Assembly: GCF_025643255.1 (NCBI RefSeq)
Contig: NZ_CP087112.1
Coordinates: forward strand, 1,302,001 to 1,366,000
Source: Halomonas sp. 7T
GTDB lineage: Bacteria > Pseudomonadota > Gammaproteobacteria > Pseudomonadales > Halomonadaceae
DNA length: 64,000 nt
Reading direction: 5' to 3'
The notes beneath the pieces were generated by a model that worked only from the letters and a program-made list of their open reading frames with translations, was not told where the DNA came from and searched no databases. Positions 49,476 to 57,946 of the stretch are shown one piece after another (positions within the stretch are counted from its first letter, which is position 1; each line of letters begins with the position of its first letter). Both the position numbers and the translations under genes were made by a program.

Positions 49476-50415
49476 GTGTGTGCCCTCCCTGCTTCATTGG
49501 CGAAGGTTCACCCAACCCTGACAGGCGCTCGGTATGATGAACGGTCGCGATATAGTCATCGTTACCATGCCCGGTCGCGATCAGGGCGGTATAGGCTTCG
49601 CGCATTTGCGCTGCTAGCGGGGTCGAGACCCCAGTGCCGTGGGCGCAGTCGAGGATAAGATCAAGATCTTTGGCCATCTGCGCGGCGGAAAACGTCGAGG
49701 TAAAATCCCGCGCTAACAGGGGCGGCACCTTGTACTTCACCATGGGAGAGCCCACCGCGCTGTCTGAGATCAGCGCTAACATGGCGTCCCATTCAATGTT
49801 GCCCTTACGCGCCAGCGTCAGTGCTTCACTCATCATCCCAGCACTAACGGCAATCATCAGGTTAATGGCCAGTTTGGCCACCCGGGCCTGCTCTTCATCA
49901 CCCAGCCAGTACTGCGCTTTAGTGAACGCGGCAAACACGGGCTTGGCCGTTTCCAATGCTTCCCGTGGGCCAGAGACCATTGCGGAAAGCGTGCCCGCCT
50001 CGGCTGCTACAGGATTACCGGATACCGGGCTGCGCAGATAGACCACACCTTGAGCCGTTGCTGCCTCAGCCACTCGTGCAGAGGCTTCCACGCTCACCGT
50101 GCTTGTCTCAATCAAGGTGCTGCCGGGCATCATGTGACGAATCAGCTCGCCCGATTCCAGGCACAGGCTGATCAACGCGCGGTCATCGGGGATGGACACA
50201 AACACCAAGTCGCAATCGGCCACGGCATCTGCCAGCGTTTGATGGGGCGTCACACCGATCTCTGCGGCGAGAGCAAGGCGCTGCTCCGACAGATCAAAGC
50301 CTTGAACAGCAGTCCCTGATTGAACAATTCGGGCGGCCATTGGCAAACCCAGTTTACCCAAGCCTACCCACGCCACTTTTGGGGTCGTTGAGGACGTTGT
50401 AGAAGCGGTTGTCAT
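49468..50415 (-). CDS. Beta-hydroxyacid dehydrogenase (3-hydroxyisobutyrate/tartronate-semialdehyde reductase family)
   Basis: 315 aa. NAD(P) loop VAWVGLGKLGLPMAARI at about 14-30, substrate block VYLRSPVSGNPVAAEAGTLSAMVSG, the catalytic Lys in VAKLAINLMIAVSAGMMSEALTLA, and a C-terminal KDLDLILDCAHGTGVSTPLA. It reduces or oxidises small 3-hydroxy acids or semialdehydes. Stop and start overlap with both neighbours (4 and 8 bp), so it is part of the tight maleylacetate reductase-amidohydrolase-dioxygenase operon. The exact substrate is unknown. Confidence 0.88.
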   Translation of the reverse strand: MTTASTTSSTTPKVAWVGLGKLGLPMAARIVQSGTAVQGFDLSEQRLALAAEIGVTPHQTLADAVADCDLVFVSIPDDRALISLCLESGELIRHMMPGSTLIETSTVSVEASARVAEAATAQGVVYLRSPVSGNPVAAEAGTLSAMVSGPREALETAKPVFAAFTKAQYWLGDEEQARVAKLAINLMIAVSAGMMSEALTLARKGNIEWDAMLALISDSAVGSPMVKYKVPPLLARDFTSTFSAAQMAKDLDLILDCAHGTGVSTPLAAQMREAYTALIATGHGNDDYIATVHHTERLSGLGEPSPMKQGGHTHA

Positions 50416-51797
50416 TGGGTGACCTCCTGTGTTGATTGCGCTTCACGCGCTAGCAGTTCGGCGTGAATGCGGTGGCCAGATTTGGCCAGCTCAGCGATGC
50501 CCTGGTGGGTATCCATAAACAGACGGCCGCCACGTTTTTTGAACTGCCCGGCTACCATCACGCTGTCGACGTTGGCCAGGCTGGTTTGCATGACCACTGT
50601 GGAGATAGGGTCGTTCACTGGCTGCATGTTGAGCTGGTTGCTATCCAGCAGCACTAAGTCGGCCTGTTTACCCGGCGTGAGGCTGCCAATACGGTCATCA
50701 AGACCCAGTGCTTTTGCCCCATCGAGGGTGATCCAGCCCAGCGCTTCCCGCGTGGTAATGGTGGAGGTATCGGGGATCTTGCCCTGCTCACGGCGCGAGG
50801 CGTCGTTATCCAGCGAGCGCTGCATACCCAGCGCTGCCCTGGCAACGCTGAACATATCCCCAGAGAGCACTGATTCAAGATCCACGCCCAACGACACCAC
50901 GCCGCCGTGCTGACGAACGATCCCAGTCACCGGAAAACCGTGGCCCTGGGTCATCTCGTTTTCAGGGGCAATGGAGAACGTCACGCCGCTGGCACAGAAC
51001 CGGGACATTTGGCCATCGTCTAAACTTTGGCCATGCACAATGTTGATATCGGGGCCTAACATGCCACGCGCTTCTACTTCGTCCCAGGCACCGGGGGCCA
51101 CGGCCTCTCCGCCGCCCTGGTGCATTGAAGCAACTAGGCCAAACTCTTTGGCCAAAGCAAAGTCTTGCAGTGTCACGTCTAGGGTTGAGTAGTGAGGGCC
51201 AAGAATAGCCATGCCCAAGGTGACGAGCCCTTCTGGGTTTGCCAGCTCGCCGTTTAGTAAGCGCTCTATTTCATGGCGGGGATGGGGAATTTCACTGAAG
51301 TGCGGCTGGCCAGGTTGTGGGTCCGGTTTTGGCGAGCCATGCAGAAACAACGCGCGTATGCCCGATTCCTTTAGCCCTTTCACCGCAGCGTCAGTGTGAT
51401 CCGGGGTTGGGTTGTTATGGCACCAATCACCCAGCGTGGTGGTACCGCAATTCAACTGGTTAACCGCGCCCATCCGGGTGGCGATGTAGATATCCTCTGG
51501 CGTGAACAGCGCCGCCAACCCCCGGTGAACATGGCGAAAATACTCCAGCAGCGTCCAGTTGGCGGCAACGCCGCGTAGCCCGGTCTGCCAGGTATGCATA
51601 TGGGCGTTCACCAACCCGGGAATCAGGAGACCGCCGCCGCAGTCGATCACCTCGGCTGCATTTGCCTTGGGGTGATCGGTCAAGTCATGCCCCACAGCGA
51701 CAATACGGTCACCCTCGATGAGTACCTGGCCATCGCTCAGTTCGCCCAACTGCGGGTCCATGGTGATCACGGTGGCGTTCACAAACAGCGTGCTCAT
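50412..51797 (-). CDS. TrzA/AtzB-like amidohydrolase (aminohydrolase)
   Basis: 461 aa. Metal-dependent hydrolase with PGLVNAHMHTWQTGLRG (HxH), a central SMHQGG His (about 215), INIVHGQSLDD His and SLGVDLESVLSGDM carrying the Asp. C-terminal composite beta domain LDDRIGSLTPGKQADLVLLD. It groups by motif with cytosine/guanine deaminases and s-triazine aminohydrolases, so it should remove an amino, halide or similar group from a ring. In this operon, a ring deaminase feeding a trihydroxylated intermediate is an attractive but unproven role. ATGA overlaps on both sides. Confidence 0.87.
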   Translation of the reverse strand: MSTLFVNATVITMDPQLGELSDGQVLIEGDRIVAVGHDLTDHPKANAAEVIDCGGGLLIPGLVNAHMHTWQTGLRGVAANWTLLEYFRHVHRGLAALFTPEDIYIATRMGAVNQLNCGTTTLGDWCHNNPTPDHTDAAVKGLKESGIRALFLHGSPKPDPQPGQPHFSEIPHPRHEIERLLNGELANPEGLVTLGMAILGPHYSTLDVTLQDFALAKEFGLVASMHQGGGEAVAPGAWDEVEARGMLGPDINIVHGQSLDDGQMSRFCASGVTFSIAPENEMTQGHGFPVTGIVRQHGGVVSLGVDLESVLSGDMFSVARAALGMQRSLDNDASRREQGKIPDTSTITTREALGWITLDGAKALGLDDRIGSLTPGKQADLVLLDSNQLNMQPVNDPISTVVMQTSLANVDSVMVAGQFKKRGGRLFMDTHQGIAELAKSGHRIHAELLAREAQSTQEVTQ

Positions 51798-52873
51798 TGG
51801 CCACCTCCACTGTCTGCCTGCGGCCGTTTGCCCGACTGGGCATCGCTGAGCAAACGGTGGATGCCCTTGGCTTCCACATCGCGTGGGTTCCAGTAAGGGT
51901 TGCGGGTCGCAATCTCGGTGGCTTGCTCCACATCTTCTACGCTAAAGCCTAGTTCGGAGAGTGCGCTAGGGGCCCCGACGGCACGCCCCAAGTCGTAGAG
52001 GCCAGCCGCCGCGTCGTCACAGCCCAGCGCACGCCCAATACGCGCCATCGCTTCCGGCACCGCTGGCGCGTTATAGGCCAGCGCATACGGCAGCACAATG
52101 GTGTGCGTTTCCGCATGAGGAAGGTTGAAAGAGCCACCCAGGGTATGGCACAGCTTGTGGTGCAGCGACATACCCACCGAGCCCAGGCAAGTGCCGCACA
52201 GCCAAGCGCCGTAGAGCGCATCAGAGCGTGCTTCAACGTGGGTGGGGTCGTTGGCAATCACCGGTAGGCTTCGCGCCAGCGCCGCAATTCCCTCTTCTGC
52301 CATCAGCGCAATCACCGGATTGCAGTCGCGGGCATACAGCGCCTCTACCGCATGGGCAATCGCGTTAATCCCGCTGGTGCCTGACATCACCGCAGGCAGC
52401 GTTAGGGTCAGGTCAACGTCATAAATGACCGTCTCCGGTAGTACGTCCAGGGTGCGCTGGGTGGTTTTGATACCGTCGCTTGTTTCACCCAGGATCGGCG
52501 TCATTTCTGAGCCTGCGTAGGTGGTGGGTATCGCGATCTGAGGTAAGCCCGTGCGTAAGGCAATGGCTTTGCCTAAGCCGATGGTGGAGCCGCCACCAAT
52601 CGCCACCGTGCAGTCTACCTTTAGCTCTTTGACCACCTTTAGAGCGCGCTTGGTTACCTCAACCGGTGTATGCATCACGGCATCCGCGTAAACACCCACG
52701 CCCTTATCGCCCAGCAGTGCTAGTACATGGCTTGCCTGCTCGTGCTGTTGAGGCGTGGCTAACACCAGGGCGCGGGAGCAGCCGAGATGTTCAAGCTCTT
52801 GCCTCAGCTGAGCCAGGGTACCTTGGCCAAATACCACCCGGGATGGCAGGCCATCATAAACAAAAGGTTGCAT
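51794..52873 (-). CDS. Maleylacetate reductase (iron-type alcohol dehydrogenase family)
   Basis: 359 aa. VFGQGTLAQLRQEL, VAIGGGSTIGLGKAIALRTGLPQIAIPTTYAGSEMTPILGET and GMSLHHKLCHTLGGSFNLPHAETHTIVLPYA are the MacA/TftE-type marks distinguishing this group from other Fe-ADHs. It reduces maleylacetate to 3-oxoadipate with NADH. AAGGAA precedes the ATG. First gene of the four-gene enzyme block behind the ABC importer, separated from it by a stable hairpin. The C-terminal 20 residues are low complexity. Confidence 0.93.
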   Translation of the reverse strand: MQPFVYDGLPSRVVFGQGTLAQLRQELEHLGCSRALVLATPQQHEQASHVLALLGDKGVGVYADAVMHTPVEVTKRALKVVKELKVDCTVAIGGGSTIGLGKAIALRTGLPQIAIPTTYAGSEMTPILGETSDGIKTTQRTLDVLPETVIYDVDLTLTLPAVMSGTSGINAIAHAVEALYARDCNPVIALMAEEGIAALARSLPVIANDPTHVEARSDALYGAWLCGTCLGSVGMSLHHKLCHTLGGSFNLPHAETHTIVLPYALAYNAPAVPEAMARIGRALGCDDAAAGLYDLGRAVGAPSALSELGFSVEDVEQATEIATRNPYWNPRDVEAKGIHRLLSDAQSGKRPQADSGGGQ

Positions 52874-52903
52874 AAAACATTCCTTAGTCGTTTGAAGTGG
52901 GCT

Positions 52904-52939
52904 GTGTGCTCGCTAGCTTCTACCTGCTAGCGAGCACAC
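52904..52939 (-). promoter_or_regulatory. Intercistronic 14-bp hairpin between importer and enzyme genes
   Basis: GTGTGCTCGCTAGC and GCTAGCGAGCACAC form a perfect 14-bp stem with an 8-base loop in the 83-bp gap between the ABC ATPase stop and the maleylacetate reductase start. No T-run follows on the minus strand. Probably an mRNA-stability or partial-termination element setting different expression of importer and enzymes. Confidence 0.6.
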
Positions 52940-52956
52940 CAATCGCAGCAAGTGAG

Positions 52957-54501
52957 CTAGCTCGCCTGCGCCTGCTTTCCCATACCGGTAATGGCTTGCA
53001 CCAACGCGTCCTCACTGACATTGTCACCATCAAACTCCGCGGTGACGCGGCCGTCATACATCGCGATAATGCGGTTACTCAGGCCCAGCACTTCAGGCAT
53101 CTCTGAAGAGATCACCAACACGGCGTAGCCGGATTTGGCTAAGTCTTTGACGAGGGTATGGATTTCGGATTTAGAACCGACATCGATACCTCGGGTAGGC
53201 TCATCGAGGATGAGCAATTTAGGATGCGTATGAAGCCACTTACCGATGACGATCTTTTGCTGATTCCCGCCGCTTAAATTGCCGACCTTTTGGCGCCAGC
53301 TGGGCGTTTTGATTTTCATGGCTTGGTGATATTTGTCATAGACTTCGCGCTCTTTTGCGTTGGTCATAAAGCCTAATGACGACACGCTGGAGAGGCTTGC
53401 CAATGTCATGTTGTCACGACAGTTCATCCCCAGAATCAGGCCCTGGTCTTTGCGGTCTTCAGGGACTAACGCAACGCCGCTTACCACCGCATCGTGAGAG
53501 TTGCGAAAGTTCACCACATCACCATCGAGTACGACTTCTCCAGCAGAAGGCGTACGCAGGCCAAAGATGGTTTCTGCTACTTCTGAACGCCCCGCGCCTA
53601 CCAGTCCGTACATGCCGACAATCTCGCCCTTGCGAACGTTAAAGCTGACATCCTCGAAGACTCGCTTCACTGACAGGTTGCGCACTTCCAGCATGTTGTC
53701 GCCAAAATCAGTGGGCTTGCTGGCATGATCAAGCTCTAAACTGCGGCCGATCATCATCCGCGTGATTTCGTCTTCGTTGGTATCGGCGGTATTGACCGTG
53801 CCGGTGTACTCGCCGTCTCGCAGGACTGAGATACGGTGCGAGAGATGGAAAATTTCATCCATGCGGTGGGAGATATAAACAATGCCCACGCCCTGCTCAC
53901 ACAGCGAGTTAATTACGTCGTAAAGCACCGGCTTTTCATGGTCGGTGAGCGATGCCGTCGGCTCATCAAACACAACAACCTGCGGCGTAAAGGCAAGCGC
54001 CCTGCCAATTTCCACCATCTGTTTTTTGGCAATCGACAGCGAACCCACTACATCGTCATGCTGAAAACTGCACTTGAGCCGCTCAAGAATCTTATTGGTA
54101 TCTTCGCGCAGCTTTCGCCAATCAACGCGGTTGAACGGTTTTCTTGGCAAACTGCCGAGAAAGATATTTTCCGCAACCGTCATTTCAGCGACCAGCGACT
54201 GCTCCTGATGGATCAGTACGACCCCCGCGCGTTTGGCATGCTTGGGGTTCTCGAAGGCCATTTCCTGGCCACCTAGAATAATCTTGCCTTCGTTGGCCTG
54301 GTGCTTACCGGCCAGCACTTTCATCAGGGTCGACTTGCCCGCACCGTTCTCACCCAGCAAGGCGTGCACCTCGCCGGGGCGAACGTCAAAATCGACGTTA
54401 TTGAGTGCGACCACACCGGGGAATCGTTTGGTGATGCCTTGAAGTTCCAGGATGGGTGCTGCATCGATGGGCTGACGTGATTGCGTTGAAGAGGCGTTCA
54501 T
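52957..54501 (-). CDS. Sugar-type ABC importer ATPase (RbsA-like, double NBD)
   Basis: 514 aa with two ATPase halves. First: ALLGENGAGKSTLMKVLAG (Walker A), LSIAKKQMVEIGRAL, VVFDEPTASL. Second: MYGLVGAGRSEVAETIFG (degenerate Walker A typical of CUT2 proteins), LSGGNQQKIVIGKWL and LLILDEPTRGIDVGSK. Family CUT2 (RbsA/MglA/AraG/YtfR). It powers the two permeases encoded just upstream. AAGGAGG precedes the ATG. Confidence 0.93.
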   Translation of the reverse strand: MNASSTQSRQPIDAAPILELQGITKRFPGVVALNNVDFDVRPGEVHALLGENGAGKSTLMKVLAGKHQANEGKIILGGQEMAFENPKHAKRAGVVLIHQEQSLVAEMTVAENIFLGSLPRKPFNRVDWRKLREDTNKILERLKCSFQHDDVVGSLSIAKKQMVEIGRALAFTPQVVVFDEPTASLTDHEKPVLYDVINSLCEQGVGIVYISHRMDEIFHLSHRISVLRDGEYTGTVNTADTNEDEITRMMIGRSLELDHASKPTDFGDNMLEVRNLSVKRVFEDVSFNVRKGEIVGMYGLVGAGRSEVAETIFGLRTPSAGEVVLDGDVVNFRNSHDAVVSGVALVPEDRKDQGLILGMNCRDNMTLASLSSVSSLGFMTNAKEREVYDKYHQAMKIKTPSWRQKVGNLSGGNQQKIVIGKWLHTHPKLLILDEPTRGIDVGSKSEIHTLVKDLAKSGYAVLVISSEMPEVLGLSNRIIAMYDGRVTAEFDGDNVSEDALVQAITGMGKQAQAS

Positions 54502-55457
54502 ATCCGCACCTCCTTAGCCGAGGGTGCATTAAGCTTCTTATCAATGATCAGCACAGAGATGAGAATCGCGCCGAGAATAACGAGTACGTAAAAAGCGGGC
54601 ACCTGCATCAAATTCATGCCGTTACGCAGAATACCGATGGCCAGCACGCCGCCGAGAGTGCCAACAATACTGCCGTAGCCACCGGTCAACTTCGTGCCTC
54701 CTAAAACCACCGCCGTGATCACCCAAAGCTCGTAGTCACGACCCAGGTTGGGCGTTGCGGCCCCCATTTGGCTGGCAAGCAGCACGCCTGCTAACGCAGA
54801 GAAGAAGCCCACGATAATAAAGTTAATCATCATATGGCGGCCTAAGCGGATGCCAGCATCAATCGATGCTTCAGGGTTGCCGCCTACGGCAAACGTATTG
54901 CGGCCATGGCTGGTTCGCGTCAGCACCAGATGCATGATCAGCGCGCACACCAGAAAGATGATTGCCAAAACGGGAACCGGCCCGATAGTGCTCGTGCCGA
55001 AGTCGGCGAACGCAAAGTTCATGGCGAAGAAAGACTGCTCACCGGTGTATAGAAAGATCAGGCCACGCACACCCAACATGGCCCCTAGCGTTACGATGAA
55101 CGCGTTAACACCGGTTTTCCAAACAACAAAGCCATTGATGGCGCCCAGCAAAATACCCGAGATCAATGCGGCGAGAATCGCCAGCGTCATGCTAATTTCC
55201 TGCAAGCCTACTGCTAAAGAAGCGGATAGCCCCAGTATTGCGCCCACCGACAAATCAATGTTGCCGTTAATCATCACAAAGGTCATGCCCAGGGCAATCA
55301 GGCCTATCGTTGAGGTCTGTACCAGAATGTTGCTGATATTCCCAAATGACAGGAAGTACTCCGACATAACGCTAAAGAAAATAAAGAGAGCGATAACAAA
55401 TACCCAGATCGGCTGTATTTTCGCTCTACCACGGAAGAACCCTTTAATCGATGTCAT
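54498..55457 (-). CDS. ABC importer permease 2 (RbsC-like)
   Basis: 319 aa, with about nine hydrophobic helices. ALGMTFVMINGNIDLSVGAILGLSASLAVGL and the GRNTFAVGGNPEASIDAGIRLGRH coupling loop are CUT2 permease marks. It overlaps the ATPase gene by 4 bp. Two different permeases imply a heterodimeric channel, as in Ytf/Yjf and Lsr systems. Confidence 0.92.
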   Translation of the reverse strand: MTSIKGFFRGRAKIQPIWVFVIALFIFFSVMSEYFLSFGNISNILVQTSTIGLIALGMTFVMINGNIDLSVGAILGLSASLAVGLQEISMTLAILAALISGILLGAINGFVVWKTGVNAFIVTLGAMLGVRGLIFLYTGEQSFFAMNFAFADFGTSTIGPVPVLAIIFLVCALIMHLVLTRTSHGRNTFAVGGNPEASIDAGIRLGRHMMINFIIVGFFSALAGVLLASQMGAATPNLGRDYELWVITAVVLGGTKLTGGYGSIVGTLGGVLAIGILRNGMNLMQVPAFYVLVILGAILISVLIIDKKLNAPSAKEVRI

Positions 55458-55473
55458 CTTGCATTCCTCCGCG

Positions 55474-56484
55474 TTACGAGTGGGTCGTAAACAAGCGCTT
55501 GCGCTTGTTGGCGAGATCCAGCCATACGGCCAGAATGATAATTACCCAGGTCACGATCCACTGGATGTAGTAGGGATAACCCATCAACAGCAGGCCATTT
55601 TGGATAAAGCCCAGAATCAACACGCCAATCACCGTTTTCCAGATACTACCTGCACCGCCCAGCAAGCTCGTTCCGCCAAGGATGATGCCGGCCAACACCA
55701 GTAGCTCGTACCCCTGCCCTACATTGTTTTGCGAGCCCATTACCCGCGAGCCAAGCACCAGGGCGGCGCATGCGACGCAGAAAGCAGAAATTAGATAGGT
55801 GCTGAACACGCACCAGTTTTTACGAATACCCGAATAAACGGCCGCCATTGGATTACCGCCCACGGCAAAGATACGACGCCCATATCCGGTGTAAGACATG
55901 ACTACTTGAATCAAGATAGCGAGCAGTCCAAACATCAGAACCGGGACCGCAATACCCCCCACAAACCCACGGCCGAAGAAGGCGAACCAGGTGTTCTCTT
56001 GATTGGCAATATCGACGTTCTGGCCGCCGCTATAAATCAGCACAAACCCTTGTATGGCTGACAGCATGGCCAACGTCACAATCAACGAGTTGAGTCGTAG
56101 AAAACCAATCAAAAACCCGTTGACGGCACCAATCATCAAGGTCAGCGCGAACATCAACAGAATGGCGTTAGTGGGCCCAATTTTGTCATGTAGATCAACC
56201 ACAAGGACTGTCGAGAACGACAGCATGGAGCCGACGGAAAGGTCTAGGTTGCCGCCAATAATGACCACGGTGACACCCACCGCGATAATGCCAATAATGG
56301 ATGCCTGGCGGACAACGGTCATAATGTTTGACTGAGAGAGGAACTGCTCAGAAAAAAACGAAAAAACGAACATGCCAATCAGGAAAAAAATGAGAATTCC
56401 CTGAGCCGATAAAAAACTCAGCACACCTGCTTTGCTAAGCCTTCCTAACGGCACTCCAACCTTTGTTTGTTCTGTGGAAGCCAT
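55474..56484 (-). CDS. ABC importer permease 1 (RbsC-like)
   Basis: 336 aa from MASTEQTKVGVPL at 56484 (AGGTGAA upstream; a GTG three codons earlier is the alternative). VGVTVVIIGGNLDLSVGSMLSFSTVLVVDL and TGYGRRIFAVGGNPMAAVYSGIRKNW match CUT2 permeases. Partner of the permease encoded 16 bp downstream. Confidence 0.92.
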   Translation of the reverse strand: MASTEQTKVGVPLGRLSKAGVLSFLSAQGILIFFLIGMFVFSFFSEQFLSQSNIMTVVRQASIIGIIAVGVTVVIIGGNLDLSVGSMLSFSTVLVVDLHDKIGPTNAILLMFALTLMIGAVNGFLIGFLRLNSLIVTLAMLSAIQGFVLIYSGGQNVDIANQENTWFAFFGRGFVGGIAVPVLMFGLLAILIQVVMSYTGYGRRIFAVGGNPMAAVYSGIRKNWCVFSTYLISAFCVACAALVLGSRVMGSQNNVGQGYELLVLAGIILGGTSLLGGAGSIWKTVIGVLILGFIQNGLLLMGYPYYIQWIVTWVIIILAVWLDLANKRKRLFTTHS

Positions 56485-56651
56485 GCTATTCACCTGTAAA
56501 AATCACCTAGGGAGGCAGCCTTGAATGTGACGATGCACGATGTTTGTCGTCACACTAGCGCCACCTCCCAGCGCAGGAAGCCTGCATTCAGGTTCGCACC
56601 CCTTCTGTATTGAGTTTTCGTACCATCAATACTGGGTAATACGCCCTATGC

Positions 56652-57590
56652 TCAGAAAACCGGACGATCAAACTCTTCAAGGTTCTCTGCGGTGATTTTC
56701 GGTGTTTCAAAGAAGTTCATTTTCGGAAGCTCTTCGCCAGCTAACACATCTAGTGCGGTTTGCAGCGCTGCTTCTGCATCATCCACCGGGGATTGGTAGA
56801 TAGAGCCGTAATATTCACCGCGCTCAATAGCATCGTAGCCAACGGCGAAATTCGTGGCCCCAATAAAGATGATTCCATCTGCACGTCCAGCGCCTTTAGC
56901 GGCATTTAAAGCGCCTACGCCCATGTTGTCGTCGCCCGAATACACACCGTCGATACGGTCATATTTTGTTAGGAAATCTTCCATTACCCGCTGGGCGCGC
57001 TCACGGTTCCAGTTACCTGGCTGCGTTTCCAACAGTTCGACACCTGGGCAAGCTTCAGCCAAGCGATCCTCAAACCCACCTGCGCGCTCCATTGCCGTGG
57101 TGTAGCCGGGCTGGCCGGAAATCTGCACAATCTGACCCTCCCCGCCCAGGGCATCGCACATCATTTCAGCTGACGAAATACCTTGTTGAACGTTGTCGGG
57201 CCCTGAGAAAGCAGCGATAAAATCCAGGCCCGCATCGGCAATTTTAGAGTTAGTCACGATGACAGGAATGCCGGCACTATGAGCTTGGCGGATGGCAGGA
57301 ATAACGGCTTGGCCGTTAGTTGGCCAAATTATGATGGCATCGACACGTTGCTGAATAAGATCCTGCATTTGACCGATTTGGCGAGCCACATCGCCACCCG
57401 CGTCCAACACCACGACATCGACATTCCCTTCACGCGCTGCCGCCGCTTCAAACGCACTCTCATACGTCGTCTGATAGCTATCGACACCGACATTGTTTTG
57501 CGTAATACCTATACGATAAGGGCCTTCGGCGTGCGCTGCTGCAATCGACATCAATGTGACCGATACAGCAATAGCGGTTTTATTGAACAT
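56652..57590 (-). CDS. Periplasmic solute-binding protein (RbsB/YtfQ-like)
   Basis: 312 aa. Signal peptide FNKTAIAVSVTLMSIAAAHA. Type-I periplasmic-binding fold: YRIGITQNNVGVDSYQTTYESAF, VDAIIIWPTNGQAVIPAIRQAHSAGIPVIVTNS, GVYSGDDNMGVGALNAAKGAG. The family binds sugars, polyols, nucleosides and autoinducer-2, so the ligand cannot be read from sequence; the aromatic-type enzyme genes behind it suggest a cyclic polyol or heterocycle. TAGGAG precedes the ATG. First gene of the long minus-strand operon. Confidence 0.92.
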   Translation of the reverse strand: MFNKTAIAVSVTLMSIAAAHAEGPYRIGITQNNVGVDSYQTTYESAFEAAAAREGNVDVVVLDAGGDVARQIGQMQDLIQQRVDAIIIWPTNGQAVIPAIRQAHSAGIPVIVTNSKIADAGLDFIAAFSGPDNVQQGISSAEMMCDALGGEGQIVQISGQPGYTTAMERAGGFEDRLAEACPGVELLETQPGNWNRERAQRVMEDFLTKYDRIDGVYSGDDNMGVGALNAAKGAGRADGIIFIGATNFAVGYDAIERGEYYGSIYQSPVDDAEAALQTALDVLAGEELPKMNFFETPKITAENLEEFDRPVF

Positions 57591-57946
57591 TGTGTTTCTC
57601 CTAGCGTTTTTATTAATTGTTTTTGGCTTACAGACTCGTAAGGCTGTGTTCGGAGCTTACTGCCCGGCTTTGTTGAGGCACAACGTGACCGCACTATAGA
57701 AATGACCAATTTGGTTTTTTTCATGCGCTTCGCCTTGCATCCCAGCCGCCCAAGTCAACACCCGCTACGCTGGCACAAGACTCCAAGATTAAAACGCAGT
57801 CTCTCTAGACAGCTCTTGTACACACCACCCACTTTGGGTTAATAGTTAATAACCACGCTAACTTCCTATTGCTATACGGCGGGCAACACCGGTACGTACT
57901 TCACTTCATGACGCACTAATGCATTAAAAACAAGAGGATAATCCCC
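57591..57946. promoter_or_regulatory. Divergent intergenic region before the importer operon and the acetamidase gene
   Basis: 356 bp with no gene. It must carry both divergent promoters. ACCAATTTGGT at 57705-57715 is an 11-bp inverted repeat about 115 bases upstream of the binding-protein start and is a candidate operator. GGTTAATAGTTAATAACC near 57837 has 5-bp symmetric ends. Confidence 0.45.
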
